Shown here: piece after piece, positions 1-7,134 of the stretch | How the letters are laid out: each line of letters begins with the position of its first letter | How positions within the stretch are numbered: the first letter of the stretch is position 1 | Source of the DNA: Bacteroidota bacterium | Lineage (GTDB): Bacteria; Bacteroidota; Bacteroidia; Cytophagales; Cyclobacteriaceae | Direction of reading: 5' to 3' | NCBI GenBank assembly: GCA_023431285.1 | Contig: JAEYXN010000318.1 | Coordinates: 1-8,194, forward strand | Length of the DNA: 8,194 nt | Notes under the pieces: generated by a model | Databases searched by the model: none | Told to the model about the DNA's origin: nothing | The model's input: only the letters and a program-made list of their open reading frames with translations | Made by a program: the position numbers and the translations under genes

Positions 1-179
1 CTATAGTAATATGTAGTAACCGCACCTAACCCAATTACGACCGCAGACGTTGTCGGAACTGACAGGTTATTATATCCACTTACAAAACTGGAGAAGGTGC
101 TACTAGTGCTCACATCGAGGCGATATCCGGTTGCACCTGTGACACTTCCCCAACTCGCAGTGAAACAGAGCGCGAACAT
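1..179 (-). pseudogene. Fragment of a fibronectin type III domain protein, running off the left edge
   Basis: Read on the minus strand from an ATG at 177-179, the frame stays open to the window edge (about 59 residues). It has the pattern of a bacterial FnIII module: FTASWGSVTGATGYRLDV, then STSSTFSSFVSGYNNL, then a GLGAVTTYYYR-like strand. Such domains are common in secreted and adhesive Bacteroidota proteins. The domain is entered in its middle: the normal strand before FTASW is missing, there is no signal peptide, and an in-frame TAG lies at 183-185, two codons upstream of the ATG. I therefore infer a gene that lost its 5' end, with the break near 165. A short real gene starting at 179 cannot be excluded, because its 3' part is outside the window. 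Confidence 0.6.
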
Positions 180-194
180 ATTCTATTCGCGCTC
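168..194 (-). terminator. Candidate stem-loop terminator after the immunity gene
   Basis: Two 9-base arms, GAGCGCGAA (168-176) and TTCGCGCTC (186-194), are perfectly complementary around a 9-base loop. The hairpin starts about 40 bases after the stop of the SUKH gene on the minus strand. It could end transcription of the RHS-immunity pair and separate it from the FnIII fragment. There is no run of T after the stem on either strand, so an intrinsic terminator is only one reading. A rearrangement-associated palindrome is another, since it sits at the boundary of the truncated FnIII sequence. Confidence 0.35.
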
Positions 195-234
195 GACTCG
201 ATGTTGAAAAATATAAAATTGAAATCTCTTTAGA

Positions 235-792
235 CTACAGCTCTTTCCAATAGACAGAAAGCGGGTTCAAACTTTTCGAAGTTTCTGCAGTTAACTCAAA
301 TTGCTCTTGAAAAAATCCTTCTTTATCATACGAAAAAATACCTTTTTGAAAGCAGGTCACGAAAGTTCGTAACATCGTTGGTAAGCTATCATAACAACTT
401 TGTGGCTCTGTAATCAATAAAGCCGGACTGTGAATGAATATCTTCAGGTAGTCCAGTGACTGCGCATTTAAATTAATTAGATACGTATCATCCCAAAAGA
501 CAGGAAAAAATGAAGGGAATTCCTCAGATATATCGTTACGATATATCTCTATACTATCTTGAAGTGGGAAGAAGACTCCATTTAAACCAAAAGATAACTT
601 CCCAGAAGCTACGTTCTCAAATTGCAAACCATTTCGCCATGTATACAACTGAATTAGTTCCTTCGATGGCTTAAGATCAATTTCGCCGAACAGATGCTCG
701 ACCTCCTGCTCCGATAACCCGGGGTTAAAATACCTCAGTATAGGTGCATTGATTTTTCGTAGTTCTTGCTCTAATTCTTTCGTTTCATTCAT
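235..792 (-). CDS. SUKH (SMI1/KNR4) family immunity protein
   Basis: This 185-residue soluble protein has no signal peptide or membrane segment. It shows the scattered hallmarks of the SUKH fold: an N-terminal helix ending in ELIQLYTWRNGL (residues 45-56), a strand GVFFPLQDSIEIY (72-84), FPVFWDDTYLINL (96-108), and a C-terminal helix in which YDSLPTMLRTFVTCF (134-148) precedes KGIFSYD. SUKH proteins are the commonest antitoxins of polymorphic toxin systems and bind the toxin domain in the cytoplasm, often nucleases. Its ATG lies 5 bp after the stop of the RHS fragment with the DNase tip, the standard toxin-then-immunity order, so I infer that it neutralises that tip. AGGGA at 801-805 lies 8 bases before the ATG and supports this start. 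Specific pairing with the toxin is inferred from position only. Confidence 0.85.
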   Translation of the reverse strand: MNETKELEQELRKINAPILRYFNPGLSEQEVEHLFGEIDLKPSKELIQLYTWRNGLQFENVASGKLSFGLNGVFFPLQDSIEIYRNDISEEFPSFFPVFWDDTYLINLNAQSLDYLKIFIHSPALLITEPQSCYDSLPTMLRTFVTCFQKGIFSYDKEGFFQEQFELTAETSKSLNPLSVYWKEL

Positions 793-797
793 ACATT

Positions 798-1826
798 TTA
801 TCCCTGAACATTAGAAGGTGTCGATGAACCGGGTAACTCAATACAAGGTATACATATGGGGAACCAAAACATTGGTACTCGCGGCACTGGTACCGGAGCC
901 GGAGTAGGCGACGTAGTCGGCACTGGAACGACTGGAATTACTGGCACTGGTTTGTCCTCGGGCACGGGAGCGGGTTCTTTTTCTGGTTCTTTGTCCTTCG
1001 GCACGGGAATAACGAGGAAAGAGTCTCCATCGCTCATAGTACTATATAGTAGTTGGAGATCTCGGCCCTGTTGAGAGTTTTCTTTTGAGTCTACATATTC
1101 TACCATCGCTCCTTTTCCTCCCTCATACGTTGATGCATATGGATACTCATCTCTTTGCTTACCTGGAACAGTCGGATACGGTGCAGTTGCCTCGCGACGG
1201 CGAGCTATCTGCCGCTTCTTGTCACTATCATAATGCAATTGCTGAGGCTTACCTGCCCTAAATGAATTTAATGTATGCCGATAAATTTGCGGTGTTTTAT
1301 CTTCAAATACTAAGTGAAGTCTATTACCTTCTTTCTTCTGCGAATTATTTTTTATCGCTGTAAAAAGAATTTGAGCATCATTTCCTGTAAAGGTAACTCT
1401 ATCTGCATAGTTGATGATGTCTCGTCCGTCCGGATCAATAAACCGAAGAGGGTTGTTGACAGCATAATTGTACGGACTCCATCTACGATACTTATGACTC
1501 ATCGGATCGACCGCGGTCCATCTCCCTAAATCCGGCATGTACATCCTGGCTCCGTAATCAAGCCATCCTAAACTCAGCTCATTCTGTTCTTCTTTTCCGT
1601 TGTATTTGTAATCTTGAGGGGTAGTATTCTCTCTTGAGTAACTATTGAAGGTGAGCCCAAACGGATAGTAATCATCCATCTGCACAACCGGCGACTTTAC
1701 TTGAGTCACTTTGAAGTCATCGAAGTAAACATCAATCGGTGTAGTCTCCTCGTTACTCAGAAAGACGTATACATATCCCGCCACATCAATCGTAATCTCA
1801 GGGCTGAACAACCTTTCATGGGCCAC
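798..1826 (-). CDS. C-terminal fragment of an RHS-repeat toxin with a NucA/NucB-like DNase tip
   Basis: The first 50 residues match the region before the RHS core (GYVYVFLSNEE, then VYFDDFKVTQVKSPVVQMDD). The RHS-associated core runs from DDYYPFG (about 51) through YNGKEEQ (75-81), LGRWTAVDPMS (100-110) and NYAVNNPLRFIDPDG (120-134), where toxins are normally released. The tip contains LHYDSDKKRQIARR (197-210), RDEYPYASTYEGG (225-237) and ENSQQG (249-254), the layout of NucA/NucB-type deoxyribonucleases, with the DEYP acids as likely active-site residues. A Pro/Val-rich tail fills residues 273-319. RHS proteins usually exceed 1000 residues; here the start is only a GTG (1824-1826), an in-frame TAG lies about ten codons upstream, and the preceding RHS sequence is in another frame. 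I read it as the remnant of a frameshifted, 5'-truncated gene, possibly kept as an orphan toxin tip beside its immunity gene. Expression and secretion as it stands are doubtful. Confidence 0.83.
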   Translation of the reverse strand: MAHERLFSPEITIDVAGYVYVFLSNEETTPIDVYFDDFKVTQVKSPVVQMDDYYPFGLTFNSYSRENTTPQDYKYNGKEEQNELSLGWLDYGARMYMPDLGRWTAVDPMSHKYRRWSPYNYAVNNPLRFIDPDGRDIINYADRVTFTGNDAQILFTAIKNNSQKKEGNRLHLVFEDKTPQIYRHTLNSFRAGKPQQLHYDSDKKRQIARRREATAPYPTVPGKQRDEYPYASTYEGGKGAMVEYVDSKENSQQGRDLQLLYSTMSDGDSFLVIPVPKDKEPEKEPAPVPEDKPVPVIPVVPVPTTSPTPAPVPVPRVPMFWFPICIPCIELPGSSTPSNVQG

Positions 1827-1922
1827 GTCCTGGCCCGTTTCTTTCGGAGCGCGCTAATTCGGCGGTATCCCGATTTCGAAGTTATCAAATTATAATCACG
1901 ATCGAAAACCAGCCAGTTAAGT
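1827..1922 (-). pseudogene. Out-of-frame upstream remnant of the RHS gene
   Basis: In the minus-strand frame that reads ctt at 1919-1921, the translation is LNWLVFDRDYNLITSKSGY followed by RRIS. This matches the segment that precedes the core in Bacteroidota RHS proteins (LNYxLFDxxY). The RHS frame used downstream reads APKETGQDVAHERLF after a TAG, which is the natural continuation. Joining the two needs a one-base change near 1845-1855, inside the palindromic agcgcgct. Upstream of 1922 the similarity stops and a dispersed repeat begins, so the rest of the long RHS gene is missing. A sequencing error could mimic the frameshift but would not explain the lost 5' end. Confidence 0.6.
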
Positions 1923-1923
1923 T

Positions 1924-2025
1924 GAAAACCCGCGGAGGGACCTTCTCTGTGATGAGAGTACGTAGCTCTTCTGGTGCAGATTCTTCGCAGCCAACGCGAA
2001 ATCCACCCCAATGCTCTGAATGACG
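1924..2025 (-). repeat. Dispersed repeat beta, left copy (truncated)
   Basis: On the minus strand this begins CGTCATTCAGAGCATTGGG and contains GAAGAATCT, an ACGT-centred segment and AGAGAAGGTCC before ending in GTTTTC. The plus-strand sequence at 7941-8040 has the same blocks in the same order and spacing. A 23-base stretch starting just before ACGT matches at 18 positions. The last 25 bases also resemble the repeat body at 8107-8128. The copy stops exactly where RHS-like coding sequence starts (1921). A second, shorter head-like piece (CAGAGCATT) lies at 2044-2060 in the same orientation. Confidence 0.6.
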
Positions 2026-2265
2026 CACGCAGAGGGAATGCTCAATGCTCTGACTCACGCCGAATATGAAACTGCTAATTTCAAAGGTTAAAAGTCTGAA
2101 GACTTACTGCATTATAGGTCCCAAGTCTCTCCGCGCACGCACCAACGCTCAAGACTTGAACCAGCCATTCTAAATATTAACATGGGTCGAAGCTGCCAAT
2201 CAAAGTTCAAAGAGGATACCCCCACTTACACGTAGCTCTGTCAAAGAGATGAAATCTTCCGCGTC
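2026..2265. other. Non-coding stretch between the two left-flank repeats
   Basis: I see no credible gene here on either strand. The content is a partial second head of repeat beta (2044-2060), a small palindrome AAGTCT-GA-AGACTT (near 2092-2105), and otherwise unremarkable sequence. There is no tRNA cloverleaf and no promoter that I can support. It separates the end of dnaE2 from the RHS fragment and may be debris of earlier rearrangement. Confidence 0.5.
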
Positions 2266-2293
2266 TTCTCCGCGCCTCCCGCGCCTCCGCGTT
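2266..2293 (-). repeat. GGCGC-rich dispersed repeat alpha, left copy
   Basis: On the minus strand this reads AACGCG-G-AGGCGC-GGG-AGGCGC-G-GAGAA. It matches 7890-7916 on the plus strand at 23 positions with one single-base gap. It starts 12 bases after the dnaE2 stop. Similar purine-rich GCGCAAAGGCGC strings are known as intergenic repeats in many genomes, from general recollection. No function is evident, and it does not fold into a convincing terminator. Confidence 0.6.
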
Positions 2294-2305
2294 CAAATTC
2301 GCATT

Positions 2306-5300
2306 CTACCGGAAATTCCTCCCATCCGGAAAGATCTTCCCCTGAACACCACCCTTATCCTGCGCATACTTATTCAACGAAACCAACCCCGTCGTCTCAT
2401 CGGCACGCGACAACTTAGTAGTGAGCTGATCCTCTCCTGTGCCAATCATCAAACGGTTCAGAAGCTTCGTATAATTAAAACAACGACTCACAATCACGTG
2501 CGTCACCTCTCCCTCCTTCTGCACCTTCCCTTCTACCATCAGCAACCTGGATTGTATTATCTCCTTCCTGAACTTGTCGAATAACTTCGCGAACACCACC
2601 AGGTTGATCGTTCCTGTTTCATCTTCCAGTGTGATAAAACAAATCCCGCTGGCAGTGCCGGGACGCTGACGAACCAGAATCAATCCCGCAACCTTTACAG
2701 TGGTACCATTCCGGATGCCTTCCAGATCCTTAGACGACAACACTCTCAGACGCTCCAGATCCTGACGCACAAAACTCACAGGATGCGCTTTCAATGACAG
2801 CGAAGTAGACGCATAGTCATGAGCAACATGCTCTGATATCGACATCAATGGCAACTGTATTGAATCTTCCTCCGGGTGCCTGATCTCCTTATCCGAGAAT
2901 ACTGCATTTGGCTGATAGTCTTTGGTAGTAGTATCCCACAGCGCCCTCCTGCGGTCCTTGCCAATAGAACGGAAAGCATCCGCTTCAGCAAGCCTCTCCA
3001 GAGATGCTTCACTCACTCCTGCCACGCGAAGATCATGAATGGAGGTGTATCCCTCTCCCCGTGCTTTTATCAGAACAGTCATCTCATCCTCGCGCAGCCC
3101 TTTTACCTGACGGAAACCCAACCGCAAAGCGAAATATTTTCCGGACTTCTCCTCCAGCAGATTGTCCCATAACGAATAATTCACATCCACCGGTCGGACT
3201 TCAACCCCATGTTTCTGCGCATCGATCACAATCTGGGCAGGCTGATAAAAACCCATAGGCATACTGTTGAGCAGTGCGCACGCGAATATCTCAGGATAAT
3301 AACACTTGATCCATGACGACACATAAACCAGCAAAGCAAAGCTCACTGCATGACTTTCAGGGAAACCATAACTACCAAATCCTTCCAACTGACGGAATAC
3401 ACGCTTCGCATAGTCGCGGGTATAACCCTTCTTCGTCATGCCTTCAATGAGCTTTTGTTCGAAATGACTCATCATACCCTTAAACTTGAAAGTAGCCATG
3501 CTCCGCCTCAGCTGATCTGCTTCCGTTGGTGTAAACCCTGCAGCAACAATAGCAATCTTCATGGCCTGCTCCTGAAACAACGGAACCCCTAATGTGCGAC
3601 CAAGAATATCCCTCAGCTCTTCAGAAGGATAGTCAACCGGTTCTTCCCCGTTTCGGCGACGAAGGTAAGGATGCACCATGTCTCCCTGGATAGGACCTGG
3701 CCTGACAATAGCGACCTCGATCACCAGATCATAAAAACACTTCGGCTTAAGTCTGGGGAGCATAGACTGCTGCGCGCGACTTTCAATCTGAAACACACCA
3801 ATCGTATCGGCATGACTCACCATCTCATAAACTTTCGGATCGTCCTGCGGAATGTTCGCTAGGGTAAGGTCAAGACCATAATGTTGCTTCGCGAGATCAA
3901 AGGCTTTCCGGATACACGTAAGCATTCCAAGAGCAAGCACATCGATCTTCAGGAAACCAAGTGCGTCAATGTCGTCCTTGTTCCACTCGATGTTTGTACG
4001 CTCTTCCATACGGGCATTCATGACAGGACAAAGATCCGAGAGGTTTCCTTCCGTGATCACAAACCCACCGGTGTGTTGTCCCAACTGACGGGGAAAACCA
4101 ATGTAACGGGCAGTCAGCTCCAGCACCTTACGGATCGTCGGGTCATCAGGATTTATTCCCTGCCCTGTAATCCTGTCGCGATCAAACCCCTCGTCACTGA
4201 AATCCCAGATCAACCCTGAAAGACGGGTGATGGTATCCACCGAAAGTCCCATCACTTTCCCGACGTCCCTGATAGCGCCTTTATGATGCATCTGCGTGAC
4301 CGTGGCCACAACGGCAGCCCTGTTTCTTCCATACTTCCGGTAGATGTACTGCATCACTTCCTCACGACGCTCATGCTCAAAGTCGACATCGATATCCGGA
4401 GGTTCATTTCTGGCTGAAGAAATAAACCGTTCAAAAAGCAGATCAAACTTAGAAGGGTCAACAGAAGTGATGCCCAGACAATAACACACTGTCGAATTCG
4501 CCGCAGAACCTCTTCCCTGACAAAGGATCTTCTGCTCCTTCGCATATCGAACTATATCATGAACCGTCAGGAAATACTCCGCATAGTTCATCTGCTCTAT
4601 AAAGGTGAGCTCATACTCTATGTTGGCTTTGATCTTCTTAGGAATACCCCCACCGAATATTCTCTGTGCGCCTTGCCATGTCAGGTACGTGAGCTCCTGC
4701 TGTGGTGTCCTCCCTTCAGTAGTGATCTCTTTCGGATACTGATACTTCAACTCATCCAGTGAGAATGTACAGGCTTCTGCGATGCGCTGCGTCTGCGCGA
4801 TGGCATCAGGATATTGCCTGAACAACCTGATCATCTCTTCCTTAGTCTTCAGGTACCGCTCTGCATTGGGATGCAGTCTGTACCCCGCATTATGAATGGT
4901 ACACTTCTCCCGCACACAGGTAAGCACATCCTGCAGCTCTCGTCTTGAAGGGTTGTGGTAATGCACATCATTAGTGGCCACCATTGGAATACCTGACTTC
5001 TTGCTGACTTCATGAATTCTGTGGATCCACTTCTGATCCTCACCATTGTATAATCGTGAGGCTGCGATGTAAAGCTGACGCCCTAATACTCCTTTGTATT
5101 CCTCAGCAATCATTAAGAACGATCCAGGGAAACGATAATCATCATCAAGGGATGACGGAGGAATAAGAATGAACTTCGAGTCCGTAGCATGTTTATAAAC
5201 ATCAGCCTTGTAGAGATGACACTTACCTTTCTCTGCCCGGAGATTACCTGTTGTAAGCAGTGCTGATAGTGTAGCATAAGCTCTTGCATTTGTAGGCAAC

Positions 5301-5530
5301 GCAATCAATGATGGCCCGTCGATCAGATCAAGATGACAACCTGGAATGATGCTGATCCCGAATTTCTTTGCCATTGCATGCCCTCTCACGATACCGGCAA
5401 ACGTATTGTGATCAGTGATCGCAATCTTATCATACCCATACATCGCGGCTTGTTCCACAATCTCTTCGGGGTGCGATCCACCACGAAGGAATGTGAAGTT
5501 GGTAGTCACCTGTAGCTCGTAATAAGTCAT
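2306..5530 (-). CDS. dnaE2: Error-prone C-family DNA polymerase DnaE2 (ImuC)
   Basis: This is the translesion polymerase of the ImuA-ImuB-DnaE2 mutasome, 1074 residues from the chosen start and normal for the family. An N-terminal PHP domain contains GGSHPEE (17-23), ITDHNTF (38-44) and ATNDVHYH (185-192). The palm has GRGSAAN (339-345), PPDIDVDF (377-384, catalytic D379 and D381) and KIDVLALG (third aspartate D530). QHTGGFVI (485-492) and GFGSYGFPESHA (717-728) are typical of DnaE2. An OB fold lies near 945-1010, and the protein ends in the family-like GRNFR. The first metal-binding HxH of active PHP domains is replaced by QVT, so proofreading is unlikely. The ATG at 5530 starts the conserved YYELQVTTNF region 50 bp after imuB. 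An in-frame ATG at 5608 has a better SD (CAGGG) and would overlap imuB by 28 bp, but it adds 26 non-conserved residues. DnaE1 is unlikely given the operon and length. Confidence 0.97.
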   Translation of the reverse strand: MTYYELQVTTNFTFLRGGSHPEEIVEQAAMYGYDKIAITDHNTFAGIVRGHAMAKKFGISIIPGCHLDLIDGPSLIALPTNARAYATLSALLTTGNLRAEKGKCHLYKADVYKHATDSKFILIPPSSLDDDYRFPGSFLMIAEEYKGVLGRQLYIAASRLYNGEDQKWIHRIHEVSKKSGIPMVATNDVHYHNPSRRELQDVLTCVREKCTIHNAGYRLHPNAERYLKTKEEMIRLFRQYPDAIAQTQRIAEACTFSLDELKYQYPKEITTEGRTPQQELTYLTWQGAQRIFGGGIPKKIKANIEYELTFIEQMNYAEYFLTVHDIVRYAKEQKILCQGRGSAANSTVCYCLGITSVDPSKFDLLFERFISSARNEPPDIDVDFEHERREEVMQYIYRKYGRNRAAVVATVTQMHHKGAIRDVGKVMGLSVDTITRLSGLIWDFSDEGFDRDRITGQGINPDDPTIRKVLELTARYIGFPRQLGQHTGGFVITEGNLSDLCPVMNARMEERTNIEWNKDDIDALGFLKIDVLALGMLTCIRKAFDLAKQHYGLDLTLANIPQDDPKVYEMVSHADTIGVFQIESRAQQSMLPRLKPKCFYDLVIEVAIVRPGPIQGDMVHPYLRRRNGEEPVDYPSEELRDILGRTLGVPLFQEQAMKIAIVAAGFTPTEADQLRRSMATFKFKGMMSHFEQKLIEGMTKKGYTRDYAKRVFRQLEGFGSYGFPESHAVSFALLVYVSSWIKCYYPEIFACALLNSMPMGFYQPAQIVIDAQKHGVEVRPVDVNYSLWDNLLEEKSGKYFALRLGFRQVKGLREDEMTVLIKARGEGYTSIHDLRVAGVSEASLERLAEADAFRSIGKDRRRALWDTTTKDYQPNAVFSDKEIRHPEEDSIQLPLMSISEHVAHDYASTSLSLKAHPVSFVRQDLERLRVLSSKDLEGIRNGTTVKVAGLILVRQRPGTASGICFITLEDETGTINLVVFAKLFDKFRKEIIQSRLLMVEGKVQKEGEVTHVIVSRCFNYTKLLNRLMIGTGEDQLTTKLSRADETTGLVSLNKYAQDKGGVQGKIFPDGRNFR

Positions 5531-5580
5531 ACGTCCAATCCGGTTCAGTTTTTTCACTATGCTTCGATGTGCCAAACCAA

Positions 5581-7134
5581 TCAACCAAAACATCCATGCA
5601 GATACCATTGAAATACCCTGTCATCATAATGTCCGGAGCGGAAGATCCAGTAGCGGTTACCTTCCTCATCTTCGACACGGTAATAATCACGGTGCTGTCC
5701 CTGTTGCAGCCACCACTCCTGCTCTATACGCTCAGGACCATCGGCCCTCACGATCTTATGCAACTTCCCTTTATGACGAAACAGCATGGGAGGATAATCC
5801 GGAATGGGTGCAGTAACCTCAATCTTTTCCGGAGGATTGAACATCACCAAAGGTCTGATCCTGTCTTTTCTCCAATAGGTGACGGGCTGTTCATTGAGAG
5901 AACCCGATTTTGAAAAAGAACGCTCCGGCCAGAAATGTTCAGAAGGAAGAAACCGTCTTACAGAATCGTCTCCACAACGGATCATAATCCTGTCCAGCAA
6001 TTCAGAAAGCCGGATATCTTCCAACCCACCTGAGCTTTCCCAGATCCTGGCCTGCCCGGAAAAGTAGTCTTCAACAAGAGGAGCTTCAAGAATAAAAAGC
6101 TCAATTCCCCATCCCGGGTCTATCTTGGAAATCTTGATCTCAAATAACTTGAAGAGATGTTTACCATGACACGAAGGACGATTGGTGGCTACTTCTATAA
6201 GTTCAGTCTTTCCATCAACACGAAAACACTTCAGCACGGCACTCCTCAAACCTTTCTGATCACGCTCAAGACGTAAACACATCCGGGTCAGCAACTCCTG
6301 CAACGCATACTCAATCCCCGACGCCGTGACAATTGGTTCCATGCAAGGCAGTCTTTCTTCATACGCTGCAGGGGGAATGACCGGCTCGAGTGGTTCTTCC
6401 ACGAAACCTGTTGCCATATCCAGCTTCTGCAAAATCGATTCACCGAATCTTCTGCGAAGGGATGGACGCGGCATATTCAGAAAATGTGCAACGGTATGTA
6501 AGCCCAGCTTATGAAGACGCTCACAGGTTTCAGGTTCCAGTCGCAAGGCTTCCGGAGGCAGTGGTAACAAAGCCTCAATGCCTTTTCCGGAAGGGATTAC
6601 GGTAGGATTCTTTCCATACCTTGCCACACCCCAGGCAACGCCCGCAGTTTCAGCGATGGAGACACGGACCTCATATCCGCGTGCCTGAAGCTTTTTAGTG
6701 ATGTCCGCTACATACGCTTCATCTCCACCCCAGAGATGTGTGCAACCTGTGACATCCAATAAAAGTCCATCGGGAGCATCAACGGCGACTACCGGCGAAA
6801 AACGAATACACCATTCCGCAAGCTTTCTAAGAAGCTTTTCATTAAGCTCATGGTTATCGTCTTTGACTTCGAGGTTGGGAAGGATTGCCCGTGCATCCGC
6901 GAGAACCATTCCTGTTGTTATTCCTTTATGCGCAGCGCAATCATTGATCCCTGTGATGATCATCCTTCCATGCGAAGGAGTACGAAGCACAAAAGGAATG
7001 TGCTTTAGTCCTGGTTCAGAAAGTGCGAACCAGTCCGTATGCAGATGACGGAACCAGATAGAAACAAAGCGCCGGGACGTCTCATCCTGCTTTCCTTGTT
7101 TGTAAATCGAATGTTGTTCTTTCTTCGCTGCCAT
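5581..7134 (-). CDS. imuB: ImuB, catalytically dead Y-family polymerase and clamp adaptor
   Basis: The 517-residue protein follows Y-family order: RRFVSIWFRHLHTDW (21-35) at the first palm strand, SPVVAVDAPDGLLLDVTG (113-130) at the second, a thumb/HhH segment with RRRFG (227-231), a little-finger region ending IDPGWGIE (338-345), and an ImuB-specific C-terminus with EWW (473-475), RDYYRVEDEEG (482-492) and YLHGCFG at the end. The first-strand aspartate (DxD in active enzymes) and the SxDE catalytic pair are absent, so it should not synthesise DNA. QARIW (361-365), directly after the little finger, is at the expected place for a beta-clamp motif. In known mutasomes ImuB binds the clamp, DnaE2 and ImuA. 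The start overlaps imuA by 53 bp; AAGGAGG at 7147-7153 supports it, and no other in-frame ATG precedes the conserved region. Confidence 0.96.
   Translation of the reverse strand: MAAKKEQHSIYKQGKQDETSRRFVSIWFRHLHTDWFALSEPGLKHIPFVLRTPSHGRMIITGINDCAAHKGITTGMVLADARAILPNLEVKDDNHELNEKLLRKLAEWCIRFSPVVAVDAPDGLLLDVTGCTHLWGGDEAYVADITKKLQARGYEVRVSIAETAGVAWGVARYGKNPTVIPSGKGIEALLPLPPEALRLEPETCERLHKLGLHTVAHFLNMPRPSLRRRFGESILQKLDMATGFVEEPLEPVIPPAAYEERLPCMEPIVTASGIEYALQELLTRMCLRLERDQKGLRSAVLKCFRVDGKTELIEVATNRPSCHGKHLFKLFEIKISKIDPGWGIELFILEAPLVEDYFSGQARIWESSGGLEDIRLSELLDRIMIRCGDDSVRRFLPSEHFWPERSFSKSGSLNEQPVTYWRKDRIRPLVMFNPPEKIEVTAPIPDYPPMLFRHKGKLHKIVRADGPERIEQEWWLQQGQHRDYYRVEDEEGNRYWIFRSGHYDDRVFQWYLHGCFG

Noticed and set aside
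856..1074. Plus-strand Gly/Thr-rich reading frame
   Set aside because: It is the complement of the Pro/Val-rich tail of the RHS fragment; the low complexity is inherited and there is no family resemblance.
1757..2011. Minus-strand 84-residue frame as a separate gene
   Set aside because: Its first third lies in the dispersed repeat, its middle is the out-of-frame RHS remnant, and its end overlaps the RHS fragment in a wrong frame.
1931..2011. A second RHS frameshift suggested by a PPRVFN-like reading before LNWLVF
   Set aside because: The same bases align with repeat beta at 7941-8040, so the resemblance to RHS is accidental.
2130..2190. tRNA suggested by GGTTCAAGTC on the minus strand
   Set aside because: No acceptor stem, D arm or anticodon arm can be paired around it.
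2200..2305. Intrinsic terminator after dnaE2
   Set aside because: The GC-rich stretch is a direct, not inverted, arrangement and lacks a T run; no convincing stem could be drawn.
2249..2584. Plus-strand Leu/Pro/Arg-rich frame
   Set aside because: It is antisense to the dnaE2 end and the alpha repeat, with no recognisable domain.
2306..5530. Replicative DnaE1
   Set aside because: The size, GFPESHA/NSMPMGFYQPAQ region, GRNFR end and imuA-imuB context all indicate DnaE2.
5581..7134. Active DinB/UmuC translesion polymerase
   Set aside because: The catalytic acids are missing and the C-terminus is ImuB-specific.
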